DNA of 64,000 nt, taken from assembly GCF_905171765.1 (NCBI RefSeq), contig NC_053395.1, positions 186,995,577 through 187,059,576 on the forward strand, written 5' to 3'. Made by a program: the position numbers and the translations under genes. The DNA comes from Bufo bufo. Lineage: Eukaryota > Chordata > Amphibia > Anura > Bufonidae. Shown here in pieces: positions 25,743 through 36,609 of this stretch; position 1 is the stretch's first letter; every line of letters starts with the position of its first letter. Under the pieces are notes generated by a model. It was given only the letters and a program-made list of their open reading frames with translations, was not told where the DNA came from and did no database searches.

Positions 25743-26932
25743 TACAGGGTGGGCCATTTATATGGATACACCTTAATAAAATGGGAATGGTTGGTGATAT
25801 TAACTTCCTGTTTGTGGCACATTAGTATATGTGAGGGGGGAAACTTTTCAAGATGGGTGGTGACCATGGCGGCCATTTTGAAGTCGGACATTTTGAATCC
25901 AACTTTTGTTTTTTCAATAGGAAGAGGGTCATGTGACACATCAAACTTATTGGGAATTTCACAAGAAAAACAATGGTGTGCTTGGTTTTAACGTAACTTT
26001 ATTCTTCCATGAGTTATTTACAAGTTTCTGACCACTTATAAAATGTGTTCAATGTGCTGCCCATTGTGTTGGATTGTCAATGCAACCCTCTTCTCCCGCT
26101 CTTCACACACTGATAGCAACACCGCAGGAGAAATGCTAGCACAGGCTTCCAGTATCCGTAGTTTCAGGTGCTGCACATCTTGTATCTTCACAGATAGTGA
26201 AGATACAAAGATAGTGGGGCCATTCTTCATCAATGGAAACCTCAAGGCCACTGGATATGCAAAATTGCTACATGATGTTTTTCCCTCTTTATGCACTGAA
26301 GCTGGCACGTTCCCTGAGTTTTTCCAGCAAGATGGTGCACCACCACATTATGGGTGTCAGGTCCGAGCATTCCTAGATGAACAGTTTCCTGGAAAGTGGA
26401 TTGGTCGTCGTGGGCCAGTTGAATGGCCCCCAAGGTCTCCCGATCTGACCCCCTTAGGCTTTTATCTTTGGGGTCATCTGAAGGCAATTGTCTATGCTGT
26501 GAAGATACGAGATGTGCAGCACCTGAAACTACGGATACTGGAAGCCTGTGCTAGCATTTCTCCTGCGGTGTTGCTATCAGTGTGTGAAGAGTGGGAGAAG
26601 AGGGTTGCATTGACAATCCAACACAATGGGCAGCACATTGAACACATTTTATAAGTGGTCAGAAACTTGTAAATAACTCATGAAAGAATAAAGTTATGTT
26701 AAAACCAAGCACACCATTGTTTTTCTTGTGAAATTACCAATAAGTTTGATGTGTCACATGACCCTCTTCCTATTGAAAAAACAAAAGTTGGATTCAAAAT
26801 GGCCACCATGGTCACCACCCATCTTGAAAAGTTTCCCCCCTCACATATACTAATGTGCCACAAACAGGAAGTTAATATCACCAACCATTCCCATTTTATT
26901 AAGGTGTATCCATATAAATGGCCCACCCTGTA
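25743..26932. mobile_element. Fold-back Tc1/mariner element with inverted duplication of the transposase 3' end
   Basis: The ends TACAGGGTGGGCCATTTATA and TATAAATGGCCCACCCTGTA are perfect inverted copies. Arms of about 465 and 445 bp stay complementary well into the transposase gene: 26043-26210 is the reverse complement of 26494-26652, the C-terminal coding end. Only the unique centre keeps single-copy transposase sequence. Confidence 0.9.
26208..26652 (+). pseudogene. IS630/Tc1/mariner transposase C-terminal half
   Basis: The plus-strand frame encodes GPFFINGNLKATGYAKLL, FQQDGAPPHYGCQVRAFLDE and WPPRSPDLTPLGFYLWGHLK. The QDGAPPH and RSPDLTPLxFxLWG motifs are those of mariner-type DDE/D transposases with a long C-terminus. 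The N-terminal DNA-binding part and first catalytic aspartate are absent, replaced by an inverted copy of this 3' end. Confidence 0.85.
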
Positions 26933-27087
26933 CAATAACTGCAATATAAGTGAAGGCCGGGATTTTTTTATATTTTTTTTTGTCATATGTTGTCGATTTA
27001 TATTTCGAACGGACCAACCTTTACTGACGTGCACACAGCAGTTCATGCTAAATTGGATCAGAAGAAGTATAATGTGCGGAAAGGTCC

Positions 27088-27428
27088 TACAGGTGAAACT
27101 CAAAAAATTTGAATATCGTGCAAAAGTTAATTTATTTCAGTAATGCAACTTAAAATTTGAATATTGTGAAAAGGTTCAATATTCTAGGCTCAAAGTGTAA
27201 CACTCAGTCAGCTAATTAATCCATACCCCCTGAGCATAGGGTACCTGAGATTGTGACTTTGGGGTTTCATAAGCTGTAAGCCATAATCATCCAAATTATA
27301 ACAAATAAAGGCTTGAAATATCTCGATTTGCATGTAATGAGTCTCATATGTCAGTTTCACCTTTTAGGTTGCATTACTGAAATAAATGAACTTTGCACAA
27401 TATTAAAATTTTTCGAGTTTCACCTGTA
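27088..27428. mobile_element. Mariner-type MITE
   Basis: The ends TACAGGTGAAACTCAAAAAA and TTTCGAGTTTCACCTGTA, plus the inner words GCAACTTAAAA and AGTAATGCAAC / GTTGCATTACT, are inverted copies over about 70 bp. The borders are TA. No coding capacity. Confidence 0.9.
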
Positions 27429-27756
27429 TCTGGCAAAACTCTGGATAAACATACAATGGTGAGAGTTATTGAAGGGCATCTGTCAACAGATTTGTGCCTA
27501 TGACACTGGCTGACCTGTTACATGTGCGCTTGGCAGCTGAAGGCATCTGTGTTGGTCCCATGTTCATATGTGCCCGCATTGCTGAGAAAAATGATACTTT
27601 AATATATAAAAATGAGCTTCTAGGAGCAACGGAGGCGTTGCCATTACACCTAGAGGCTCTGCTCTCTCTGCAACTGCTGCAGCCTCTGCACTTTGATTGA
27701 TGGGGTCAGGCAAAGTGCAGAGGACACAGCAGTTGCAGAGAGAACTGAGCCTCTAA

Positions 27757-28752
27757 GGCCCCTTTCACACGGGCGAGAATTCCGCGCGGGTGCAATGCGT
27801 GAGGTGAACGCATTGCACCCGCACTGAATCCAAACCCATTCATTTCTATGGGGCTGTTCACATGAGCGGTGATTTTCACGCATCACTTGTGCGCTGCGTG
27901 AAAATCGCAGCAAGCTCTATTTTGTGCATTTTTCACGCAACGCATGCCCCATAGAAGTGAATGGGGCTGCGTGAAAATCGCAAGCATCCGCAAGCAAGTG
28001 TGGATGTGGTGCAATTTTCACGCACGGTTGCTAGGAGACGATCGGGATGGGGACCCGATCTTTATTATTTTCCCTTATAACATGGTTATAAGGGGAAATA
28101 ATTGCATTCTGAATGCAGAATGCATAGTACAATAGCGCTGGAGGGGGTTAAAAAAAATAAAATAAATTATTTAACTCACCTTAATCCACTTGTTCGCGCA
28201 GCCGGCATCTCTTCTGTCTTCTTTGAGGAATAGGACCTTTGATGACGTCACTACGCTCATCACATGGTCCATCACATGATCCATCACCATGGTGATGGAT
28301 GATGTAATGGACCATGTGATGAGCGCAGTGACGGTCACCACAGGTCCTTTACCCAGGTCCTGAAGAAAGAAGACAGAAGAGATGCCGGCTGCGCAAACAA
28401 GTGGATTAAGGCGAGTTAAATAATTTTATTTATTTTTTAACCCCCTCCAGCCCTATTGTACTATGCATTCTGTATTCAGAATGCTATTATTTTCCCTTAT
28501 AACCATGTTATAAGTGGAAATAATACAATCTACACAACCTTGAACCCAAACCTGAACTTCTGTGAAGAAGTTCGGGTCTGGGTACCACATTCAGTTTTTT
28601 ATCACGCGCGTGCAAAACACATTGCACCCGCGCGATAAAAACTGAACGGAAAGCAATCGCAGTCAAAACTGACTGCAATTTCGTACCTACTCGCGCGGGT
28701 TTGCCGCAACGCATCCGGACCTTATCCGGACACGCTCGTGTGAAAGAGGTGT
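27757..28752. mobile_element. TAA-flanked palindromic MITE (long form, 996 bp)
   Basis: The ends are GGCCCCTTTCACACGGGCGA and ...CGCTCGTGTGAAAGAGGTGT, with TAA on each side (27754-27756 and 28753-28755). It shares terminal and subterminal words with 1960-2399 but has an extra central fold-back of about 470 bp. Non-coding. Confidence 0.88.
28060..28530. repeat. Central fold-back of about 470 bp
   Basis: Left arm words (ATTATTTTCCCTTATAACAT, AGCCGGCATCTCTTCTGTCT) return inverted in the right arm (AGACAGAAGAGATGCCGGCT, TTTCCCTTATAACCATGTTA). The centre at about 28290 reads CATCACCATGGTGATG, a perfect palindrome. The arms are more than 90% complementary by eye. Confidence 0.9.
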
Positions 28753-28992
28753 TAAGGCAACTCCCCCATTGCTCCGAGAGGCTCATTTTCATATATTAAA
28801 ACATAATTTTTCACAGCAATGTGGGCACATATGACCACAGGACTAGTCAATCAGTGGTCTCAGCAGAGATGACCTGTGCACGGAATGTCACTGCTGAAGT
28901 CAAGAAGATGTCATCAGCAGCGGGAGGACCAGAGCGCAGCACTCGAAGAAACAGGAAAGAAATCAGGAGAATATCCATTTGCTATTTTAGGC

Positions 28993-29073
28993 CAGGGATG
29001 CCTACAGCTATCAGAGCATGCTGGGAGTTGTAGGTTTTGCAACAGCTGGAGAGCCGCAGGTTGGGCATCCCTG
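28993..29073. mobile_element. 81-bp hAT micro-MITE with perfect 8-bp duplication
   Basis: The ends CAGGGATGCC and GGCATCCCTG are perfect inverted repeats, flanked by TTTTAGGC on both sides (28985-28992 and 29074-29081). The interior contains GCATGCTGGGAGTTGTAG, a word that recurs in diverged form at about 34215-34240. Confidence 0.92.
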
Positions 29074-29081
29074 TTTTAGGC

Positions 29082-30556
29082 CATTTACAGGGGTTGCTCG
29101 AGTTGTTATATAACTCGGACAACTCCGTTAAGGTGCCCATACACATTACATGAATGTCGTCCAAGCCCACTAATTTCGGCAGGACAAGCAGACAATTAAA
29201 TGCGTATGGATTGTTCTGTGTCTCCAGATAACAACATGTCTGATCCTTTGTTCTCATGGTGTCTGGCAGCAGGTTACTCTCCTTTCCCTAATTAGAAGAC
29301 TTGCACTCGCAGCACAGTTGTCCGCTATCTAATGTGCATAGGCATCTTTAGTTTTTCCTGCATCGAAATACTTTAGTGGCTGGCATGAAAGCATCATCTC
29401 CCAGTTTTCTAAATCACTGGGGGGGGGGGGGGGGAAAGCGCTCCTCAGACAGATTAGATTTCAGCTGTGAAGCCTGAAGAATTGTGAATGCAGCTCAGTT
29501 CGCACTATAAATACTCAACTCAGGATTAGTATAAAATAGTCCGCTTATCCCTACATCAAAACGTGTAAAATTTATAATTTTGCAGCCTTGAACAGGTACA
29601 AAAACTGCGCCTCATTACCCCTGAAACCATACGCAGTCGCTTGTGTGGTTGCTCCACTCCTCCGGAGTAGTCATGTCTGCCGCACACGGGATCCGTTAAT
29701 CTGTTTCCCATCCACTTTGTGATGTGAACCCCTGACGGCACATGAGCCTGAGCAGAACTTGTACATGCTGGGTGTGAATGATGGGTATCTTGTAACATTG
29801 CCCACAGCAGAAAACATGTGCAGGAAGTGGTACTATTGCTACAGGAAGACGGCTAACACATCGGCTCTTTGGTAAGGAAACAATCTGCATTTCCACTGGG
29901 ATGTGGGACTGATAGGGTTTCCAAGATGTGACATAGCTGTAATTATAGGTTAACCACAGCCCTGGGCTCAGATGTGTCAATCCATGTGAAAACCAGCATA
30001 CGTCTAATATAAATTCAGTGGGCCCGCAGGACTGGGCAAAACTGCTTAACCCTCCTGATCTGTGGTGGAAGCTGGTGGTTGCTTCCTTTTAAGTCCTCCA
30101 TGGGGTGAGGGGTGACATTAAACATAAGCCCTTTGAACCGAGGTGATACTCTATACGTGTTTCAATACCGATCACGGCGTTGCACAGAGAATTTAAGAAT
30201 TCAACAAAACTCTACCTCCAGCTGGTCACTAGGCCATTACATATCACTGTGATAGCTAGGTTTACACCACGGCTTTAAAGTGTGCATTACCACATATTGC
30301 TCTCTGCTAGGGGGAAGGGTGGTGCTACAGTATATAAGCCCCCTGATACCTGGGATCCTGCAACTTCCCGATCCCTACGGAGTGATTGGCTGAATGGTCA
30401 CATTTCCGAGTAAAGATGGACCAGGAAGAAACGACTGGTGAGGGACTCGGGAAGCCGTGTTAGTTTAGGGTGGGGATCAGATAGGTATTAATTTGTTTTA
30501 GCCTTTTCTGACTTGTTGTTTTTTTTTAAAATAAAATTATGGGTTGGACAAACTAT
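29082..30556. other. Intron sequence, nothing recognised
   Basis: Intronic DNA with a G-run of about 15 bp at 29420. Small open frames around 29560-29980 show no protein similarity. Confidence 0.5.
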
Positions 30557-30990
30557 TTAAAGGGGTTTTCCAAGACTTTATAACTGATAAACTATCCTCT
30601 GGATAGGTCATCAGTATATGATCGGTTGGGGTCCGACACCCGGGACCCCATCAACAAGTTGTTTGAGAAGGCAGAGGCTCTCGCAGTAGCGCTGCAGGCT
30701 TCTCCTGCTTTTCCTGGGCCAAGTGATGACATGTTTATCGGTTACATGGCCTAGCCCTAGGCACAGCTCAGCCCTATAGAAGTGAATGGGGCTGAGCTGT
30801 GATACCAAGCACAGCTGCTATACAATGTACAGCGCTGTGCTCGGGGAGCCGAGAGAAGGCCGCGGCGCTACTACAAGCACTGATGCCTTCACAAACCGCT
30901 GATCGGCAGGGGTCCCGGGTGTAGGATCCTCATTGATCAGATACTGATGACCTATTCAGAGGATAGGTCATCAGTATAAAACCCCCTTAA
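30557..30990. mobile_element. TTAA-flanked palindromic MITE (GGATAGGTCATCAG family)
   Basis: TTAA is at 30557-30560 and 30987-30990, with ends TTAAAGGGGTTTTCC and ...AAACCCCCTTAA. Both arms carry GGATAGGTCATCAGTAT and GATCGGnnGGGGTCC(G/C). It is closely related to 16708-17130 and 36206-36609. Confidence 0.88.
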
Positions 30991-31119
30991 AGTCATGCAA
31001 ATAAATATTCCTATGTAATTACTTAGGTTGCAAGACCTACACTAGATAGGCAACAGAAAACCTGCCTTCTTGGTGGGAACGAGGCATCACAGATCTTATT
31101 AAGTAGTAATCAAAACTTT

Positions 31120-31262
31120 GGTGGAGATTGATCAAACTGGTGTAAAGTAGAACTGGCTTAGTTGCCCATAGCAACCAATCAGATTCCACCTTTTATATTT
31201 TACAGCTCCTTTGGAAAATGAAAGGTGGAATCTAATTGGTTGCTATGGGCAACTAAGATCTC
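31120..31262. mobile_element. Short palindromic repeat (GTTGCCCATAGCAACCAATC)
   Basis: GTTGCCCATAGCAACCAATC and its complement GATTGGTTGCTATGGGCAAC-like arm (one mismatch) flank a short AT spacer. It is a fold-back repeat without coding content. Confidence 0.75.
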
Positions 31263-31560
31263 CCCCTTTGCGTCTATGGTAAAAATATTTACTAATATAA
31301 AAGCACAATAATATTTAAAATGTAAAAACATGGAAAAAAAGGAATATGCTTTACTTCTTGGTAACTGCAGGTCTGGAACTGAAAAGCAAGCACATGCAGG
31401 AGGTTAGTAGGCTTAAAAGGGTCTAAATGTAAGATTGAGATCCAACAGGCATCCTCCACCGATACATCCAGCAAGACTGACTCATCTAAGTGTTCAATGC
31501 AAAAAAATCTATAATAAATATATTATATTATATATTTACTAATATTATATAATAATATTA

Positions 31561-31914
31561 GTTCCGTCGGGTGAACAGCCTGTTGGATCCGTCCTGCCGC
31601 TAGTTACCGTGCCCCCCCGGACTGCCACTCCGTCCCCATTGACTATAATGGGGGTGGTGCGGAGTTCCGGCGAGGCACGGCAGTGCACGGCGAGAGGCTG
31701 CCGGAATAAATGTCGGACATGTCGTAGTTTTATTCCGGCAGCCTCTCGCCGCGCGCTGCCGTGTCTCCGCCGGAACCCCGCCCCCATTATAGTCAATAGG
31801 GACGAAGCAGCAGTCCGGGGGCACACGGTCACTAGCGGCAGGACGGATCCGGCAGGCTGTTCACTTGACGGAACAGCCTGCCGGAGGTCCGTGCCGCTAG
31901 TGTGAAAGTAGCCT
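31561..31914. mobile_element. GGCTACTTTCACAC-family MITE, left end lost
   Basis: The right end ...CTAGTGTGAAAGTAGCC is intact and followed by TAA. The body is a strong palindrome around CGGCAGCCTCTCGCCG-type words. The matching left terminus is missing; the copy starts at about 31561 beside an AT-only stretch. Confidence 0.8.
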
Positions 31915-32059
31915 AAGTGTTCAATGCAAAAAAACTATATATGGCACAGTACAGGTTTACTTTTACCAGACTATTAGCACAGGACCGCAATGAAAGGTAG
32001 CTTTATTTTCTATCATCAAAGGTCACCGTCATCACAGAATACGGCTGACAGAAAGAGAA

Positions 32060-33602
32060 ATAGGCAGGAAGTATTCATACCCCTTGAACTACGGTATTCC
32101 ACATTTTTCACATTACATTCACAAATTTAATGTATTTTATTAGGTTTTATGTAGACCAACACAAATTAGCAAGAATGTGTGGTAAAAAGAAAATCATACA
32201 TGGTTTTCAAAATTTTCTAAAAATGTAAATCTGGGAAGTGTGCCGTGCATTTGTATTCAGCCGCTAAGTCAATACTTTGTAAGACCACCTTTTGCTACAA
32301 TTAAAGCTGCAAGTCTTTTAGGGTAGGTCTCTACCAGCTTTGCACATCTAGAGGATGAACTTTTTGCCCATTCTTCTTTGCAAAATAGCTCAAGCTCAGT
32401 CAGATTGGATGGAGAACGTCTATAAACAGCAGTCTTCAAGTCTTTCCACAGATTCTCACTGGGATTTAGGTCTGGACTTTGGCTGGACCATTCTAACACA
32501 TGAATATGCTTTGATCTAAACCATTACATTGTAGCTCTGGCTGTGTGTTTAGAGTCATTGTCCTGCTGAAAGGTGAACCTCTGCCCCAGTCTCAGCCTCT
32601 ACCAGGTTTTCCTCCAGGATTGCCCTGTACTTAGCTCCATTCATCTAACCATCATCTCTGACCAGCTTCTATGTCCCTGCTGAAGAAAAGCATCCCCACA
32701 GCATGATGCTTCCACCACCATGTTGCACGGTGGTGATAGAGTTTTAAGGGTGATGTGCAGTGTTAATTTTCCATCACACAAAGCGTTTTGAAGTTAGGCC
32801 AAAAAGTTCAACTTTGGTTTTATCTGACCACAGCACCTTCTTCCACATGTTTGTTGTGTCCCCCTACATGGCTTGTGGCAAACAGCAAACAGGACCTCCT
32901 ATGGCTTGCTTTCAAAAATAGCTTTCTTCTTGCCACTCTTCCATAGAGGACAGATTTGTGAAGTACACAAATAGTTCTCCTGTGGACAAAATCTCCCAAC
33001 TGTTGATCTCTGCAGCTCCTGCAGACCATGGGCCTCTTGGCTGCTTCTCCAATTTGTGCTCTCCTTGCCTGGGCTGTCAGTTTAGGTGGACAGCCATGTC
33101 TGGGTAGGTTTGCAGTTGTGCCATACTCCTATTTTCAGATGATGGATTAAACAGTGCTTCATGATGTGTTTAGAGCTTGGGAAACTTTATTATAACCTAA
33201 CCCAGATTTACACTTCTTCACAATTTTATCCCTGACCTGTCTGATGTGCTCCTTGGTTTTCATAATGCTGTTTGACCACTAATGATCTCTAACAAACCTC
33301 TGAGGCCTTCACAGAACATCTGTACTCTATTAATTAGGTGACTTCTGAAGGCAGTCACATTGGATATTATTTAGGGGTATCAGAGTCCAAGGGGATGAAT
33401 ACAAATGCACACCACACTTCCCAGATTATTATTTATTAAACATTTTCAAAACCAGGTATAATTTAATTTTCACTTTACACAAACTTACTATACATACTTG
33501 TGTTGGCTTATCACATTAAATCCCAATAAAATACATTTAAGTTTGTGGGTGTAAGGTGAAAAATGTGGAAAAGTTCAAGGGGTATGAATACTTATAGGCA
33601 CT
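32060..33602 (-). mobile_element. Tc1-like element, decayed
   Basis: The terminal repeats AAGTATTCATACCCCTTGAA and TTCAAGGGGTATGAATACTT are perfect over 20 nt, and further paired words follow (CCACATTTTTCAC / GTGAAAAATGTGG). The minus strand holds transposase fragments, best at 32499-32269. Confidence 0.88.
32269..32499 (-). pseudogene. Tc1 transposase C-terminal fragment
   Basis: It encodes WSSQSPDLNPSENLWKDLKT, the E-containing motif of the DD34E triad (SPDLNPxENLW), and the usual C-terminus KLVETYPKRLAALIVAKGG. Upstream sequence to about 33300 is transposase-like but full of stops. Non-functional. Confidence 0.85.
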
Positions 33603-34600
33603 ATATATAGTGTGGGGACTCGCTCTGGTAGACAGGATTAGTGGACGCAGTATAGAGGCAACAACAAGTTCTTTGAATCAAACAGTTCAGTGTTTTATTA
33701 CACTTTAGGCAAGTGACAAAACAAGCAGTCATATTCATACAAAAAGTCACCTTGCGGTGTTAGTGGTAATTCACACCATGTGGCAATTCTACCTCAAAGA
33801 GTCCTTGACCATAGCAGCACCAACCTGTTTTCACGCCAAACAGGTAGCAAGTCTTCATCCAGACACAAGGCTCCCAGATCCCAACACAGAGACATGGCAT
33901 CTGAGCCCAGCTGCCTATTTAAGGACACCCAAGTGCTGCCAAAACTCGGACCGACAATTAAAATCCGGTTCGGTATTTGACCTCACCTGTTTTCCCAGAC
34001 CAAACCTCTCACTGTGTCACAATAGATGTCATGGGGACTGGTTAAAAGCTCCTGTTCAAGATACGGATATTGAGCTGGTTCAGGAATCCAGTTCTACTTC
34101 CAGAGTATATAACAAGGAACAGCAACCTTCGACACTCCAGCTGCTGTGAAAGTACAAACACTCGGCATGCAAACATGCTCGGCTGTTCTTCTGCCAGCCT
34201 CAGAAGTGCATGAAGCACTCTGGGAGTTGTAGTTTATGAACCGCTGGAGTGCCGGAGGCTGCTGATCCCAGATCTATAATATGTATTACCTCTTATACAA
34301 TTTCTTCAAAACTGGTACCTTCCAAGATTTGCTTCAAAGGCATCTCACCCTCCAGACCAGAACCCTAGTCTGTACTTATGAGGAAGGCATCATATGGGTC
34401 TCTCTGGTTTTGATGATGTCTAGTTAGGTTTCAAGACGCTTTATTGGTTAGACATTGGTTTACAGGGTAGCAACCTATAAGCGGCAGTAGAGAGACAGTC
34501 TTTCTGGAGGAGAGCAAACTCTCATTCATTTTCCAAGGGGGCATTGCCTATAAGGTTCCCTTCACCAGCTGGATCTCTGCAAAGAGAACCAGTACCTTCC
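33603..34600. other. Unassigned intronic repeat-like block
   Basis: It begins TGTGGGGACTCGCTCTGG just outside the Tc1 element. It includes a 130-codon plus-strand open frame (33757-34149) with no recognisable domain, and a diverged copy of the GCATGCTGGGAGTTGTAG word near 34220. It could be part of an old LTR or MITE; no paired terminal repeat was found. Confidence 0.35.
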
Positions 34601-35151
34601 AAGAAACAGTTCATGACTTTGGTTATTTTCTTACATTGAAAGCATTTGCAAAGCTGACAACACAGAAAGGTGTCGACCATTTGCGCCATAGACCATACAA
34701 AAAGGTCCAAAGGTCAGAACCTCTGGTACAGGAGCCTAAGAGTACATGCACAAGAGTACTGCTTTCAAAAAAGAAATTCTGCATGTTTTTTGTGCGTTTC
34801 TTCACCAAAAACCACATGTACTAGTGTTTTTTCGTGTGGATTTCAAAATCCAGACAGCAGGTCAATAAGAAAAAAAAAGCAAAAAGAGTGCATGAGATTT
34901 GCCATAAATTTAGCTAGTACTGGATTACGCTATGTTTTTTTCTGCACAAGAATCCGCAAGGGGAAAAAAATGCATGGAATCCTCATAGTGTGCAGGCAGC
35001 CTAAGGTAATGTGGCTGATCTATGTTTAAAAGATGTACTGAAGGGCAATGTGCAAAATTACACATTGCCATATAGGAGGGGAGAAATTACATAAGTATAT
35101 GTAGCAAATGGAATTGTAAGGAAGACAAAAAGGCAAAACCATACAATAGCC

Positions 35152-35435
35152 TTAAAGGGCATAGATTTATCACTATGACACTGGCTGACCTGTTACATGT
35201 GCACTTGGCAGCTGAAGGCATCTGTGTTGGTCCCATGTTCATATGTGCCCGCATTGCTGAGAAAAATGATGGTTTAATATATGCAAATGAGCCTCTAGGA
35301 GCAATGGGGGTGTTGCCGTTACACCTAGAGACTCTGCTCTCTCTGCAGCTGCCGCACCCTCTGCACTTTGATTAACAGGGCAGGTGGATCCTGTGTAAAG
35401 TTCATCAATATTTAGGTTTCAGAAAAACCCTTTAA
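35152..35435. mobile_element. TTAA-flanked MITE (GACACTGGCTGACCTGTTAC family)
   Basis: TTAA is at 35152-35155 and 35432-35435. Most of its body (GGCAGCTGAAGGCATCTGTG, GGTCCCATGTTCATATGTGC) is near identical to the left arm of 27465-27753. It lies only about 190 bp from DYNC1I2 exon 3. Confidence 0.85.
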
Positions 35436-35627
35436 GAGAGAGCAATAACCACACTGTTTCTGCAATTGGCATTCTAGAATCTGTAGGAATGCACCCTTAA
35501 AATGTAATAGTGCTAAAATAATTGATTATTTCAGTTTATGGATAAATCAGTTTTAGTCAATAAGCCAAAAAAAGGAAACGTAGTAAAACCACTATTAAAA
35601 AATGGGTAACACAGCGTGACAACTTAC

Positions 35628-35718
35628 CGACCCCCAGTCGTCCCATCACCAGAGTCTTGACTTCCGGCTTCGCTTGGGGTGCTCACAGACTTAGAGGAAG
35701 GCGACGTTGGTGGAGGGA
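35628..35718 (-). CDS. DYNC1I2: DYNC1I2 third coding exon, serine-rich linker
   Basis: This 91-bp exon lies between acceptor TTTAG and donor GTAAGTTG. It enters in phase 1, completing a valine codon with the previous exon, and reads [20 protein letters not shown] then DSGDGTTGG, ending inside an arginine codon. The [20 protein letters not shown] block is the serine-rich, phosphorylatable linker of dynein intermediate chains. In mammals the neighbouring residues are subject to alternative splicing. No alternative donor or extra micro-exon was identified here. Confidence 0.94.
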
Positions 35719-36205
35719 CTAAATAGTGAAACAGACACGTATCCTCTGTTACTATTCGCAGGGGTTGGACCGCTTAAGATGTTTCCAAAGCAAGTTAACA
35801 TGAAGAGTTGGTAAAGAAACAGAAACGGGTAACAAAACCAGAACGATGGCAAACCAAAACATACGTGGATGGAGATGGAGAATGGGGGAAAAAGAAGGGA
35901 AGAGAGAGAGAATTACCAATCACATGCTGGCTTATTCATGCATTTGTACATAACATGTTGGTGACAAAGAGGGGAGGAAAGAATGAGAAGTGATGAGGAA
36001 GGTTTCGGACATTCCTACGATGTATCATAGACATGTAGAGTTTTACACGGTGACCCATTCATTTGAAAGGATGACGTGTTATTCTACAATTTCCTCACAT
36101 GATATTAGCTATTTACTAAGGGTCAGAGTCATTAGGAATATTTTATTCAGACAACCCCTTTATTGAATGCAACAATATTAAAATATGGAATTACTGTACA
36201 GACCC

Positions 36206-36609
36206 TTAAAGGGGTTTCCATAGATATTTGAACTGATGACCTAGCGTCTGGATAGTCATCAGTATCTGATCGTGGGGGTCTGACACCCAGGACCCCCGCT
36301 GATCAGCTGTTTGACAAGGCACCAGCAATCGCAGTCGCGCAGCCGCTTTCCCTCGGCCATGTGAGAATACGTTCATTGGGCACATGGCCTAGGTGCAGAC
36401 CAACCCTATTGAAGTGAATGGGGCTGAGCTGCGATACCAAGCACAGCCGCTGTACAATGTACGATGCTGTGCTTGTCAAGCTAAGAGTAGTCTACGGCAA
36501 GCGCAGGTGCCTTCTTAAATAGCTGATCTGTGGGGGTCCGAAAGATCAGATACTGATGACCTATCCAGATGATAGGTCATCAGTAAAAATATCTTGGAAA
36601 CCCTTTTAA
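36206..36609. mobile_element. TTAA-flanked palindromic MITE (GGATAGGTCATCAG family)
   Basis: TTAA is at both borders. The ends TTAAAGGGGTTTCCATAGAT and ATCTTGGAAACCCTTTTAA, and both arms with TCATCAGTATCTGATC and GATCAGATACTGATGA, pair with each other. Same family as 30557-30990. Confidence 0.88.

Larger units (their letters stand above)
27465..28890. mobile_element. Outer palindromic MITE (GACACTGGCTGACCTGTTAC family), split by another MITE
   Basis: The left half (27465-27753) has TATGACACTGGCTGACCTGT and GGTCCCATGTTCATATGTGC. The right half (28756-28890) is its diverged inverse. A shorter relative lies at 35152-35435. The block in between is the independent TAA MITE. Outer borders are approximate. 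Confidence 0.7.

Noticed and set aside
26043..26207. Plus-strand start of the 203-codon frame read as a transposase N-terminus
   Set aside because: It is the reverse complement of the transposase C-terminal coding end, so the peptide is an artefact of the inverted duplication.
33757..34149. 130-codon plus-strand open frame
   Set aside because: No domain, biased composition or start context. It is likely chance within an unassigned repeat.
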